The translations under genes and the position numbers were made by a program. A stretch of DNA of 64,000 nt from Fulvia fulva. Lineage: Eukaryota; Ascomycota; Dothideomycetes; Mycosphaerellales; Mycosphaerellaceae. The DNA lies in NCBI RefSeq assembly GCF_020509005.1, contig NC_063024.1:434001-498000 (forward strand). Direction: 5' to 3'. Below, piece by piece: positions 32,557 through 45,640 of the stretch (position 1 is its first letter; the number at the start of each line of letters is the position of its first letter). Under the pieces are notes generated by a model. It was not told the DNA's origin, did no database searches, and saw only the letters and a list, made by a program, of their open reading frames with translations.

Positions 32557-32792
32557 TGTTGAAACAGGTACGGGTGGATGGCAGCGGAGTGGAGTAAGAG
32601 ATCAATCTTCAACTGACTAATAGCACGAGCATGCAGCAATATATCAGGAACCAATATGTTGATTGTGTTAGATGTCTATCTAAGCTAAAGGGGAGAGAAG
32701 GTATCTCCCTACAAGCTGAGTCATTGTGGATGCCTCAGGCTGCCAGATCACTTCCTGATTGTTGACTCCCTTTGAGATGCTACATCTTAACA
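32557..32792 (-). repeat. Copia-3 5' LTR
   Basis: This 236-bp LTR is the same as 27176-27411 except for one base seen by eye. The TSD CCTTT follows it at 32793. Confidence 0.94.
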
Positions 32793-32797
32793 CCTTT

Positions 32798-34604
32798 AAC
32801 GGTACCGTATATAATAAGACGATTACTACGTAGCGGGATGTCGACTTTAATTACTCCGACCTTTATAGTCTCGATATCTATAACCTTAGGCATATCTACC
32901 TCCGAAGTCTACCGCTATAGTAGGTTAACCTTTTTATTTCGTTACTAGAGTATCGGAGTAGGTTCTAACATCCTTAGTAGGCCTTTGCCTAACGGATATA
33001 TACTCGGTTCTTCTAACGTAAGGTACTCGTAGATGTTCTTAGGAGGATCCTTACTAGGCGTAATGTTAGCTATAGTAATAATAGCTATACTCTAAACTAT
33101 ACGCCTTAGTCTAGAGTTGCCCCGTTTCCCTATTATTAGGGTTTGAAGTCGATAAGGTTCTAGTCGACCGTAATAGCTACGTTACCTCGAGTATTACCCT
33201 TACGGAACTAGAACTATTCGTAAGATTAGTACTACTAGTTATAGTCCGGGCTCTTATATACGTAGTAGAACGTCTTGTCCTTCTAGTACACCGCTTCACC
33301 CTTCGTAAGCTTACGATATATTAAGCTAGTACGCTTAGCGGCTACTATATCGTGCTACTAGTATACCTTCTCGTCTATACGCTCGCTACGCGGCTTACCT
33401 ATAGGTCCTCGACCGCCGCCGCCGCCTCTAGTACTACCGGAGGGACCTAGTCGCGCGTTACCTTAGCTACCGGTCTGGCCTCCTCTACTTAGCTTCTTAC
33501 CGGGTAGTTACTACTACTAGCGCGGTATATTATCGAGGTCGATCTCGATATTACGGAGAGTATCTTCTATCTCGGTTAGGCTCCTAAACCGTATACCCGC
33601 GATCTTCGCGTATAGACGTAGAAGAATCTTCTCCTTAAGGTTCTCTATTAGTTCTTCGCGCCCGTCCTTAGTAGTATGCTTCCTAAGGTAGTACGTATAC
33701 TCGGAAAACTTCGTATAGAAGAGGTTAAACTTCTTACCCTACTTCTATTCGAGTTCGTAAAAGGCCTTACGGTAACGACGCTTCTCGAAGTAGTTACTAT
33801 ACGATAAGTCGAGGATCTCGAGAGCCTTATTCCAATACTTAATAGTAGGCTTATAAGGTCGAATACGGCCGAGAGCGTTCGTATCTACTAGGCTATAGAA
33901 TATAATATATAATTCGGTATCCAATCGATTAGGTTCTATAAGTAGGTACTCGCTAACCTTCTTACGCTACTTAATATAGCTGACCTTATCTTCCTTTAGG
34001 TCGGCGTAGAAGATAGGTAGAACCTTAATAGGGTTCTTCTAAGATATATTAATAGACTTTATAGACTACGTACCTAGAGTTAGGGTAGAGGTAAAAGGAC
34101 GCGCGTATAGATTAGGCGTATTATTAGCGTCGCCGAACCTACTAAGACCCCCTAATATAAACTAGTATAGAGTCGATATACGTATATTACGGATACTATC
34201 GTCGTAAGCGGTCTCGAAGTTATTAATACCTATAAATTCGACTTCTTACCTACGCCCGTCTAGCGCGCTAGCCGTACGTTATAGTAGCGTAGTTCCGAGC
34301 CCTCGTAGTAGGACTTTCTCTATATACGTATTGACGCGAACACCTAGAGTATTTCCTACGTCCTTCATTCGTGAATCTAGGAGGGCGCGTAGCTTAGAGG
34401 GCTAGCGAGCTAGTGTCGTTAGTCTCTCCGGCTACTACTATTACTTCTAAAGTGCTTCGAGCTCCTTAATACGCTACTTTAGACTCTCGACTAACCTACG
34501 CTAAGTATTGTTATCCTCTTATAGGCTCTCGATTTCTACTATAGCATCTTCTATATCGCTGTCCTTAGTCTATACCTTAGCTTCTAGTTCTTAAATTCGC
34601 CTAT
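32798..34604 (-). pseudogene. Gypsy-2 gag, central and C-terminal part
   Basis: Minus-strand frame with RIP stops. From high to low coordinates there is a predicted coiled coil (repeating Glu/Leu, e.g. DAIVEIESLQ and LKQRIKELEAL, about 34590-34460). It is followed by a Gag core with ALEILDLSYSNYFEKRRY, FNLFYTKFSEYTYYLR and LIENLKEKILLRLYAK (about 33820-33610), then a Gly/Arg-rich linker (about 33440-33390). A clear zinc knuckle was not seen and may be mutated. LINE-3 interrupts the N-terminal side at 34604, Copia-3 the C-terminal side. Confidence 0.65.
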
Positions 34605-34855
34605 TATATCTTACTAGAACCGTACGAATATCGTCTATTAAGCTTAGGCGTCGGCGCTATCGCTAAACACGATATAATCGAAAGTCCTTATTAAGGCTAT
34701 TCTAACGATCTATAAAGTAGGCTACTACCCCTAGAATTAAGGGAGTTCTACCTTATTTAAGTTAGATAGCTTAAAGTTCTCTTCACCCTATTTCTTTAGC
34801 TCTATAGCCCTAAACGCCGCGGAGGTACCTAGCTATATTAGGCAACTCCTAGGTA

Positions 34856-35717
34856 ATAGTAGCCTAGGCTACGGCACTACCGGCGCCTATAGCTCTATAG
34901 GCGAAGCTCCCCTAAGACAACTAGTAGTAACTTATAGAGGACGTAAAAAGTATAGAGACTAACGATTAGCTCCTATACCGGTCTCTATAGGTAATAATCA
35001 CTTAGCTACGTACGGCGCTAGTACTATCGTATTACCGAGGGTAATAAGAAATAAGGACGACGTCTTAGGCGATTAATAAGGCTACCCGGAGTCAATACCC
35101 CTATAGCTAGGTATCGGTCGCGGCTTTGATACTAGGCCCCCGCCTAACGTACGATATAGTGCCAATCTATATTATAGTAAAGGAAGACTAGGCCGAAGTA
35201 GCGAAGCTATCGAATAAGGAGCTCGCCTAGCGAATGAATTAACTAGGGGTAGTCGTAGTGAACTAATAGTCTAACGGCACTCTATAGATCTATACTAGCT
35301 CTACTACTACTAGGAGGCACCTAGAGGTATAGCTATAGTAGGTATCTAAGGTTACGGTATTAGCGAAGGTCTTAACGAAGCAATTCACGATCCTAGTCTA
35401 CGACATACCTAAAGAGTTCTACCTAACTAACTAAGGTCACCTACGTACTCTCTAGGAGGACAACCCGGTCACTCTTAACTCTCTAATCTAGAAGGCGACT
35501 TGGCTCTATAGGAAATGGCTAGAAGGTAAGAAGGCCTCGGCGCTAATTGTATAGCTATAAGACGCGAAAGCGGCGGATCTAGTAATAGAACAAGGCCTGA
35601 TCTAGTAATATAGCCTTAAGATAGTAGAAAAGCACTCCTTATCCTTCCGTGTCCTCTAATGCTTCAAATGCTAATAGTATAGACACTAAACCTACACGTA
35701 TATAAATAAGTAGGCCT
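34856..35717 (+). pseudogene. LINE-3 ORF1, first part
   Basis: Equivalent to the first two thirds of LINE-6 ORF1. The start codon is lost (ATG to ATA at 34856-34858) and CAG codons are TAG. The first zinc knuckle is reached near 35665 (CFKC preserved, next Cys/His mutated). LINE-4 inserted within the zinc-knuckle region at about 35732. Confidence 0.82.
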
Positions 35718-35879
35718 GCTCGAACTATATAGATAGATAGATAGATTATTCATTTGCCTGTTTTAGTACCCTTTGGCCTATATAGGTCTCTCGCTATTTA
35801 GGTCTATTTGTGTAGGTAGGAAACCCGATTAACGGATAAAAACCTCCTCGTCTTTGCCCTCCTCGTTCTTTCCTGTCTT

Positions 35880-36583
35880 GTCCTTTCGTTCTCCTTCCTT
35901 TAGAGTACGCTAGTGTCATAGTTATTACCCTATAACTACCTTGCCCGTAACCCTAGTAATGTCCTCCTCTCGATTCCCTTTCTCCCTTCTGTTTCCCCGG
36001 CTCTTCTCTCTCTCCCTCCTCTCTATCCACCTTTCCGTTTCTACTACTAGGGAGAATTGCTCTAGGTAGTCCTCGTTAAGGATCTATCTTATCACTCTCC
36101 TTATATCTTGTCTATTCTAGATAATGGCCTAGTATTGCCTGTCTCTTGCCTTCGCCCTCTACTAGCTTCTCCCTTTTACCTACTTAGTATAGTTCAGCAC
36201 TATATACTCCGGGTTTTAGGATAGGTAGCTATAGGGGCAACGTTAGGAATCGTATCCTAGGACTCTTCTTTAGTACAAGTATGCTCTTAGCCTAATGTGC
36301 TTAGAGCGAATCTGGATAGCTATGCTTGCTTCCGCCCTCTTTAGGTCTTTATAGATAAGGTAGTTATACCTCCCGAAGGTCCTAGCCGCTAGTAGGGCTC
36401 CTAGCCTCACCGGTTTTTGGTTCTAACGCGTTTCCTATAGGTGACCTACGATCCTTTCTACTTAGCTTTGCTTCTTTTTCCCTTTGTCCCCTATATTAGC
36501 TTGCTCCCTTAGAGCTTCTCTCTGTTCAAGGGCTACTAGGATTTCCTATAATGTTTTTAGGTCTGCTTCCTTCTATAGGATTA
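35880..36583 (-). pseudogene. LINE-4 ORF2, C-terminal part
   Basis: Degraded minus-strand frame equivalent to the C-terminus of LINE ORF2. It includes the remains of the cysteine motif around 36250-36200, where Cys codons have become Tyr, and a following basic tail. The frame is separated from the RT (41591 onward) by LINE-5. Confidence 0.65.
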
Positions 36584-36822
36584 TATATAGCCGGTAATAT
36601 ATACTTGAGCAAGAGAGGGAATCATCGATCTCTGCGCCAAAACACGACACATTCGAAAGCTCTTATCAAGGCCATTCCAACGATATAAAAAGCAGGCCAC
36701 TGCCCCTAGGACTGAGGGAGTTCTACCTCATTCAATCTGGACAGCTTGAAGCTCTCTTCACCCTGTTTCTTCAGCTCCAAACGCCGCGGAGGTGCCTAGC
36801 TACATTAGGCAACTCCTAGGCA

Positions 36823-38100
36823 ATGGCAGCCTAGGCTACGGCACTAACGGCGCCTACGGCCCTACAGGCGAAGCCCCCCTAAGACAACTGGCAGCAACTT
36901 ATAGAGGACGCAAAAAGCATGGAAACTAACGATCAGCTCCCTTACCGGTCTCTACAGGTAATGATCACTCAGCTACGCACGGCGCTTGTACTGTCGTATC
37001 ACCGAGGGCAACAAGAAATGAGGACGACGTCCCAGGCGATTAGCAAGGCCACCCGGAATCAACACCCCCATAGCTGGGCATCGGTCGCGGCATCGATACC
37101 AGGCCCCCGCCCAACGCACGATGCAGTTACGATCCGCATTGCAGCAAAGGAAGACCAGGCCGAAGTTGCGAAGCTATCGAACAAGGAGCTCGCCCAACGA
37201 ATTAACCAACCAGGGGTGGTCGCAGTGAACCAACAGTCTAACGGCACCCTACAGATCTATACTAGCTCTGCTACTGCTAGGAGGCACCTAGAGGCACAGC
37301 CACAGTGGGCATCTAAGGTTGCGGCATCAGCGAAGGTCTCAACGAAACAATTCACGATCCTAGTCCACGACATGCCTAAGGAGTTTGACCCAACCAACCA
37401 GGGTCACCTACGCGCTCTCCAAGAGGACAACCCGGTCACTCTTAACTCTCCAATCCAGAAGGCGACTTGGCTCCATAGGAAATGGCCAGAAGGCAAGAAG
37501 GCCTCGGCGCTAATAGTATGGCTACAAGACGCGAAAGCGGCGGATCTAGCGATAGAACAAGGCCTGGTCTGGCAATACAGCCTCAAGACAGTAGAAAAGC
37601 ACTCCTCATCCTTTCGTGTCCTCCAATGCTTCAAATGCCAACAGTATGGACACCAAACCTACACGTGCACAAACAAGCAGGCCTGCTCGAACTGTGCAGG
37701 AGACCATATGTCTAGGGACTGTACATCGACTACGAGACGGTGCGCGAACTGTCCGGGGCACCACCCATCGTATAGTGCGGAATGCCCACAGCGGAAACTA
37801 GCGAAAAACAAGGCAATCACAAACAGAACCGTCGCCCCAAGATTCTACGGCGACCGTGAGGCTAGCCCACACCGGAACCAACTAGCGGCGGTCGGGCACA
37901 AGCGCCCTAGGGCCGAGAACGATGTAAAGGATGCGCAGCCTAGGGCGTACGGGAGGCCACGTGCTCTGCTAGCTGCGGCGAGGGAATCTAACCAGGCCCG
38001 GCTCCCCTTTAGTACACAGCCGATAGGCGTAGACCAGGACGCACAGGGCAGTAGGACACAGGACGATACAGAGGAAATGATTGTCGATGCCGATGACTAG
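36823..38100 (+). pseudogene. LINE-5 ORF1, one early TAG
   Basis: Same 425-codon ORF1 as LINE-6 except that codon 4 (36832-36834) is TAG instead of CAG, a single CpA to TpA change. From the next ATG at 36919 the frame is open for 393 codons and keeps all three zinc knuckles (CFKCQQYGHQTYTC, CSNCAGDHMSRDC, CANCPGHHPSYSAEC). If translation starts at 36919, a nearly full protein could still be made. ORF2 begins inside its last codons. Confidence 0.85.
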
Positions 38101-41100
38101 CCTCGACACGCTTAGCATCATCCAGTATAACGTCAACCATAGCAAGGATATAGTCCAGAACCATTTCCTACACGAGGCGGACCCGCGCGTCCACCACGTC
38201 CTTGCAATCCAGGAGCCATGGATTAACCCGCACCATAAGAGACCAACGACCTGCAAGTCACCAGGCTACACGACATGCCTACGAGGCGACGGCAGACCCC
38301 GCACGTGCTTCTATATCAGCAAGGACATACTAGAATCCGACTGGGAGGTAGTGTACTACGCAGACGAAGAAGGCGGGGGCGATATTACCTCCCTCCACGT
38401 GGGTAGCACCTGGATACACAACCTATACATACAACCGCCAGCCTCGAGGTCTAGCCGCGACCTAGGGGTCTGCAGACACCTAGACAGTGCGCTCAAGAGA
38501 CAAGGGTGCCACATCGTAGTAGGAGACTTCAACATACACCACCCTTCCTGGGAAAGCCTTATGCAGCCGCACCCTATAGCCGACGAAGTACTCGACTTGA
38601 TGGCGAGCAACGCAATTGCCCTCAATACCCCGAAGGACCTGGGCACCTGGAAGAGAGGGGGACTCCAAGGCACGATCGACCTCTCCTAGATCTCAGATAG
38701 CCACTACCACACGGTAACCTACTGTGGGATCGAACATGAACTCGAGGCGTCGTCAGACCACATGCCAGTCAGGACCTCTATTGCGACACAGATACAACGC
38801 ACACCAGCGAGAACCCCTAAGCCAAACTGGGGAAAGGCCCACTAGGCCAACATCCAGGCGTACCTCGATGACTCCAAGAGGCTAGTCCAGATCGCGCAGC
38901 AGCAATACAACAGTAAAGACGAGATAGACGAAGCAGTCCAGGGGTTGACAGACGAAATAAGAAAAGCGACCTCACTTCACGTTCCGCTTGCCCAACCAAC
39001 GACATGGTCCAAACCATACTGGACGCCGGAGTGCACTGCGGTAGTAAGAGAAGCAAGGAGAGCCCGCCGGGTGTGGACGAGCAGCCATAGCGAGGAGGCC
39101 TGGAACGTATACAGGGAGGCATGCCAACAGAAGAAAGCCATAATACGGAGGGAGAAAGCAGTCGGCTGGAGGGCCACAGTGGAAGAAATCGCCGGCAAGC
39201 CAGAGAGGATGTGGAAGCTAGCGAAATGGGCCCGACAGGACCCTACACAGGGCCCCTCCTTCTCTATCCCAGCGCTACAATCGCCTAGTGGCCCGGTTAG
39301 CGACCCCGAGGCCAAGGCGCGTCTACTGGCTAGCAAGTTCTTCCCACCCCCAGTCGAGGCTGATCTAAGCGACATAAACAGCTCTACTCCCCTAGCCCCT
39401 AGCATCGCGGTCCAACAGGAGGTGTCCGAGGGAGAAGTTACCGCTGTGCTGAGGAAGTTGCCGGCGAAGAAAGCCCCGGGGCCGGATGGGATCCCAAACG
39501 AGCTACTAAAGAAGTGTAGAGATCAACTAGCCCCAGCAGTTGCAGCGATCTTCAACGCCTGCCTACAGACCGGATACCACCCGATAGCCTTTAAACAATC
39601 GACGACAGTGGTCCTACGCAAGCCGCAGAAGGAAGACTATACGCAGGTGAAGTCGTACCGCCCAATTGCGCTCCTTAACACTCTTGGGAAGGCGCTTGAG
39701 AAGCTGGTTGCAACGAGACTCTCCGAGGCGGCAGAGGAACACTCCCTACTCCCGGACACCCAGATAGGTGCGCGCCCACAGCGATCGACGCTATCCGCGA
39801 TGGAACTTATCACCTCTCAGGTAAAGGCCATCTGGTATAAGAATAGGGATAAGGTGGCTTCCTTACTTAGCCTAGACATATCGGGAGCCTTCGACTACGT
39901 GTCACACCCGCGGCTTCTCTACATCCTAAGGTCGAAAGGACTCCCTGAGTGGCTTGTCAACTTCGTACGGTCCTACCTCCAAAACCGCAGTACGTCGATC
40001 CTGGTCGGCCAGTACAGAAGCCCATTTCAAGCAGTCCACACTAGAATCCCGCAAGGCTCAACGCTAGCACCTATTCTGTTCCTCTTCTTTATGGCGACGC
40101 TGCTCCCAGCCCTAGAATCCCAGAACACCGCTGCGAGCGGCTTCGTAGACGACACAAACATCCTAGCGTGGTCTTCCTCGACTGAGGAGAACTGTAGGCT
40201 ACTAGAAGAGAAGCACAAGATCTGCGAGGACTGGGCTAGGAGGCACGGGGCTCGGTTTGCCCCAGAAAAGTACAATCTAATACACTTTACGCGCCGGCCA
40301 CGGTTCCACAATATGCAAGCTTCTATCCAGATATAGGGGCACACGACTAACCCGGCAAATCAGCTTAGGATCCTCGGACTATAGGTGGACCCGGCGCTAC
40401 GGTGGAGGAAGCACGTACAGGCAATATTACGGAAAGCTGAACAGAATATGGCATCATGCCAGAGGCTCACTGCGTCCACATGGGGGGCGGACTTCCGGCA
40501 GTCACGACTTCTATATACGGCTATTGTACGGCCAGTCCTTACCTATGGTAGCCAAGTGTGGTCCTTAGGCGAGAGGGCCTGCCCATCGAAGGGACTCGTC
40601 GCGCCGCTAGCGAAGATCCAAAACCAATGCCTAAGGAAGGTCACCGGGGCATATAAGTCGACACTAACGAGGATGCTTGAGCACGAGACCGCTATACCGC
40701 CGATCGACCTATACATCCAGGGACTACGGACCTCCTACTTAGGCAAGTCGGCACAGTACCCAGTATAGAAGGTCATCGCCAGTGCAGTCGCAAGGGCCCG
40801 CGAATCAGTACTAGCGCACAAGGGCATTCGACCCGGAAACGAGCCGAACTACCGGGCAAGGGACGAACAGCTAGCAACACAATGGGAAGGTAAGAAATCG
40901 TTTGTAGAGCAACTATGGAAAGAGAGGTGGAACAACCAGGTTGTAGGGCATAGTGGACGCCCTTAGCCAGCGGGACAACCTAAGGAATGGTCAGCTACAA
41001 AATCCGCGGTCAAGCACCCCCCGAAGCTCATCCACTACCGCCTTACGAGGGCACAGAGTAGCATAGCAACCCAACTGCGAAGCGAACACATCGGCCTCCA

Positions 41101-41404
41101 GGGGTACCTATCATGGAGGAAGGTTCCAGGATACACGAATACTAGCTGCCCCTGCGGCTATCGCTCCCAGAACGTACGGCACGCACTCCTCGTCTGTCCG
41201 AGGTGGTCGCTAGGAAGGGGGGAGTGGATGGCAAAGGCGAGGAACCGGACGATTGGGGCACTTCTTAACAACGCTGAAGACCTACGGCGCATTACGAACT
41301 GGATACTAGAGAAGGGCTGGCTAGAACAGTACCGCCTAGTAGGAGCAGTGCAGGAAGAGAGGACACGACGCAGCGCGACGAGACCGGCTAGGAGCGGGGG
41401 CTAA
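38093..41404 (+). pseudogene. LINE-5 ORF2, endonuclease-RT with six TAG codons
   Basis: It is collinear with LINE-6 ORF2. It shares TAG at 38687-38689 (inside the endonuclease) and 38843-38845 (endonuclease-RT boundary) with LINE-6. It has four further TAGs of its own at 40334-40336, 40382-40384, 40766-40768 and 40964-40966, each one transition from the CAG or TGG in LINE-6. It also has ATG to ATA in RT near 39763. Endonuclease motifs QEPW, GDFNIHHP, SSDH and RT motifs PGPDGIPN, SLDISGAFD, RIPQGSTLAPILF and FVDD are all present. Confidence 0.88.
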
Positions 41405-41590
41405 CGGGGTAGTAACATGGACTACGTACGTTCAGAGGGAAAGCTAATCTAGACAAGGAGTAGTCGGGGGCGGGAAGGGTTTTCACCTATTCGGGTTTCC
41501 CTTTGTACATAACAATAGATATATACCTGCATAGGCCGGATAGGGTCCTAGAACAGGGGAATGACAAATCTATCTATCTATATAGCCGGT

Positions 41591-44310
41591 TAGGTCTTCT
41601 CCTCCTCTCCTACTAGGTTCTTATCCTTTAAGTAGCTACTTAGATAGTTCCCTAGGCTAGGTATACTAATGTCTTCTCTACGTATTGACACCTTATGCCC
41701 TAGAGGTACTCCCTAATAGGGGCTATACCTAATTCCATTTCTATTGTCCTATAAGGGGTTGACTTATATACCCCTAGTACTCTCTTTAGGTAGGCTACCT
41801 ACGCTCTATTAAGGGGGTCCTCAATTCTCTTCGGGATGTGTTTTTCCGCTGCCTAAATTGCTACTCTATATAGCATTACGGGCTTGATAATAGCCTTGTA
41901 TATAGTCTAGGCCTTTGTGAAGGTCGCCCCCTAGGTTAACGTAGTAAGTCTCTCGATTAATTGTCTATTAGTGTCCGCTCTCGCTTACGCCTTCTTCACT
42001 TATAGTCCCTAGCTAAGTTTCGGGTCTAGCTATATCCTAAGGACTCTAAGTTCCCTTATAGGATAGGTCTCGAACCCCTAGATTTTTACTAGTGCTACTA
42101 AGTTGTGTTTTGTCTTTGCCTTACTAAAATAGATAAGTTAGTACTTATCCGGTACGAATTTTGCCCTATACTCTCTTGCCCACTTTTCGCATTGTCTATG
42201 TCTCTCCTCTAGGAATACGCAGTTTTCCTCTATAGACCCCGACCACGCTATATTATCTACAAACCCCGATACTAAGGTGTTTACTATTTCTAGGAGTAGG
42301 GTCAGGTCGGCTATAAAGAGGAGGAACAGAATTAGGGAGAGTATAGAGCTCTATAGGATACCCGTGTTCGTAATTAGGGTCTACGGGGCTTTAAAGGACC
42401 CTAGGAGGATCTAGGTTATTCTATCCTTAAGGAATGACTATATAAAGTATACTATCTAGGCTAGGATGCTTTTTATTCTAAGGATGTATAGGAGCCTTAC
42501 GTAGGATACGTTATAGAAAGCCCCTAATATGTCTAGTAAAAGTAGTAAGGCTACCTTGTTGTTGCTATAGTGCTAGATATGTCTAATTTGCTCTATGATC
42601 AGTTCGACTACTATAGGGGTAGATCTCTTTTGTCTCCCCCCTATTTACGTTACCGGGAGGAGGTTGTGTTCTTCTACTTTTCCGGTGAGCCTTATAGCTA
42701 CGACCTTCTCTAGGAGCTTCCCTAGTATATTTAGTAACGTAATTGGTCTATATAACTTCAACTTAGTATAGTCTTTCTTTTAGGGTTTCCTTAGGACGTA
42801 AGTTAGTAATTACCTAAAGGCCTTTAGGCAATACCCCTACTTTATATACTAGGTGAAGATTGGCGTAAGTACTAGAGTAATAAGGCTACTACTAGCTTTT
42901 AGGTAACAGTTAGGGATCTTGTCTAGGTCTAGGGCTTTGTTGCCCTTTAGTTTCTTAATAATGTTTCCGATCTCTATAGTAGATACTTACTAGTTAGCCT
43001 CCCTTAGCGGAGGAATATATGTTCCTAGGATGTTGCTTAGGTCTACCTCTACCTAAGTCCCGAAGAAGTGGTCTACGAATGCTTTCGCTTTCCCTATCGG
43101 AGTGGTTTACGTTTCCCCGTCTTAGTCCTATATTAAGGGAAACTAGGGCGGGGAGTTTCGTTCCTCGTCTAGTTTCCTAGCCTATTCTACTAGTCTCTAG
43201 ATTTATTCCGGGTGTTCTATAATTATCCCTATAGTTGACCTCTACTCCTACGTCTTATCTCTTCTAATCTACGCCTTCTTTACTTTGTACGCGTTGTTAT
43301 AGGCTTCCTAGTTTGCTTAGGTACGTCGTTGCTCCTATCTCCTTCTTACTCTCCTTGCCTCCTTGACTTTAGCTATACACTCTAGTGTCTAGTATAGCTT
43401 CTAGTATAGCCACCATCTCTTCTTAGGTATATAGGCCTAGGCTACCCTTTATATAGCTTCTATTAGCTGCTCTACTACTTGGTCGATCCCCTCCGTTATA
43501 TATATATCGTTAATATTTACCTGTTCTAGTTCGCCTTCTAGCCGCTACTATACTAGTGTCTACTTGGCCTACTTCTAGTAGAGCCTCCTCTTAGGTTCCC
43601 TCTCCTCCTTAACTATAAGTTAGATATCGGTTTAGATTAGATAGTGGTCTAATAAGGACTCTAGTTAGTCATTGACTATATAGCTTTCTACCCGTCGTGT
43701 CAAGGCGTAGGACATAAAGTATAGGTCTAGCGTACTAGAACTGTTGTTTCTAGCCCAAGTTTCTGTTCCCTTTAGCGTAATCAAGTCTATCTAGGCTATT
43801 TCTATCTAACTAATAAGCCTCCCTACTAAGAAGTAGTATACTAGGGTGAAGTCCGATCCGTACTTTAGGTAGTAGAGGTTGAAATCTCCTATTACGATAT
43901 TGTGGTTTTGTTAGTCTATTGCTTCCGGGAGCCTTCCTAGCGTATATAGTTATGTGCTGCTTCTAGACTCTAGAGGTAGGTTGTATACGCTATAGATTAG
44001 GACCTAGCCTTAAGTTGTTTTGAGCTATACTATAGTAATATCCCTGTCGGTTCTCGGCTAGGCCTACTAGTCCTCTACTAGTACCTTCTTACTAATATAG
44101 ATACATGTTCGTAGGACTCCCTCGGTTCTGTTTATTACTACGTAGTATCTCGGGTCTCGTATAGTTAATAGAATCCTAGAGTATAGGTTGATCTATAGTT
44201 CCTATATTGCTATAATATAGTGTTCCTCCGGGTCTAAGGCTTATAGAAAGCTCCTTTAGACCTTGTCTTTACTTCTGTTTATATTATACTGAATGATTAA
44301 TAGTCTATTA
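41591..44310 (-). pseudogene. LINE-4 ORF2, endonuclease and RT, RIPed
   Basis: Minus-strand frame with stops read through. Endonuclease is at about 44200-43650, with GDFNLYYLKYGSDF (about 43880) and LLDHY for SDH (about 43650). RT follows to 41591, with the FVDD block mutated to FVDN near 42260 and flanking SIEENC and RHRQCEKWARE motifs. TAGs occur at codons 24, 26 and 29 after the SDH aspartate, all plausibly former TGG. Confidence 0.75.
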
Positions 44311-45640
44311 GTGTAAGGCATTAGGACATGTTTGTGTCTAGGTCCGTTTAGTCTTACTATTAGTCTTGCTATTAGTTTTCCCGTCCCTCCTCCTGTTCTT
44401 CCCTTTAGAGTTAGCTCCCTATTATTTAGTTGATTCTTACTTGTCTATTGCTCTACGCTGCCTTATATAAGAACGTTAGTCTCCCTATTACTAGCACTAT
44501 TTATAGCTCCTCTTATAGCCGGGGTCTCTTATTCGGGTAGGTGGTTCTTTCTAGTTGTTTCTGTTTACCTACTAGGAACCTAGTTAGTATTATTACCCTT
44601 GCTTCCCGCGCTCTCTACTAGGCTAATAGTCTAACTAGGCATTAGTTTGACTATACCGGGTGTTTTCTCCTATATACTACGTATCTTATATCCTCCTTCC
44701 GTTTTTGGCACTCTTAGGTCGCGTAATCACTAGTATAGTAGGAGTAGACTAGTATAGCTTTGCTATACTTTAGAGCAATATGTCCGTACTGTTAACAGTT
44801 AAAACATTAAAGGATTCTATAGTTACTCTAATAGATTTCTACATCTAGCCTCTTAAAGTTCTAGTACAACCCTTAGTCTAAGACCTTGTTCGCTTACTCT
44901 AGTATTATAACCTATAAGATTAGCGAGGAGGCCCTCTTGCCCTCCTCTATCTTCTTCTTGACCTACGCTATCTTTATGATCTATAGTCCTAGTGCTGTTA
45001 CCTAGTTTTGCCTCTAGAGGTTTAGTATATCCCTTTATATATTAAAGGTTCGTAGGACCCTATATGTAATTACTATATACTGTTAATAGGAGACTTTTGC
45101 TATACTCCCGATCTTTAGTGTCTACTCCTTATTTATTTCGAGGGCCTTCTTGTCCTATACGTGTACTATAAACAGCTTGACCCCTTTATTGTCTACCCTT
45201 GCCCCTACTATTCCCTTTACTCCAATCTTCTCGACTATCTCCCTCCCGGTCATTTTTCCTATCTCTTCCGTCTCTTTCTAGTCCGTAATATAGACTCGTA
45301 GTACTATACTCTAAGGGGGGGTAGGTTAGCTCGCGATTGTTACCTAGATCGTTAGGCCCTAGGTCTGTCTCGGGTCTCTTTAAGGGTTGTTTCTTACGTT
45401 TCGTGTTACTACCTCGATTGCCCTATTAATCGTAGTGCTTGTTTATCGTTTAAGCGCCTTTAGTCCCCCGAGTAGTTTACTTATTACTCCTTTTAGTACT
45501 CTCTCCGGAAACCTCCCTTCTTCTACCGCTACTATCTCTTCCGCCTTCTTATAGAGCGTCCTCTACTCGTCTCCCCCTTACTCTCGGTCGTCTACTACCG
45601 TCGTCGTCGCTATTTTCAAGTCGATCACCGTAGTATATAT
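44311..45640 (-). pseudogene. LINE-4 ORF1, RIPed
   Basis: Position directly upstream of ORF2 on the minus strand identifies it as ORF1. The zinc-knuckle region is visible near 44870-44690, where TGC/TGT and CAC codons have mostly become TAC/TAT. The rest is charged sequence without a clear motif. The 5' end of the element is at 45659. Confidence 0.6.

Larger units (their letters stand above)
27176..32792 (-). mobile_element. Copia-3, nearly intact Ty1/Copia element
   Basis: A complete 5617-bp element with 236-bp LTRs and TSD CCTTT (27171-27175 and 32793-32797). The LTRs differ at a single position by eye (ATAGC versus ATGGC near their start), so insertion is recent. The polyprotein has only three premature stops. 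It belongs to the same family as Copia-1, the outermost and heavily RIPed element of the nest. Confidence 0.95.
36596..41578 (+). mobile_element. LINE-5, nearly intact Tad1-like LINE
   Basis: Delimited by TSD TATATAGCCGGT (36584-36595 and 41579-41590), with the tail (ATCT)n at 41568-41582. It is almost identical to LINE-6 at a constant offset of 18113 bp: by eye about 17 differences over 5 kb, nearly all transitions at CpA/TpG and mostly in LINE-5 between 39760 and 41130. It sits in RIPed LINE-4, at the deepest level of the nest. Confidence 0.93.
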
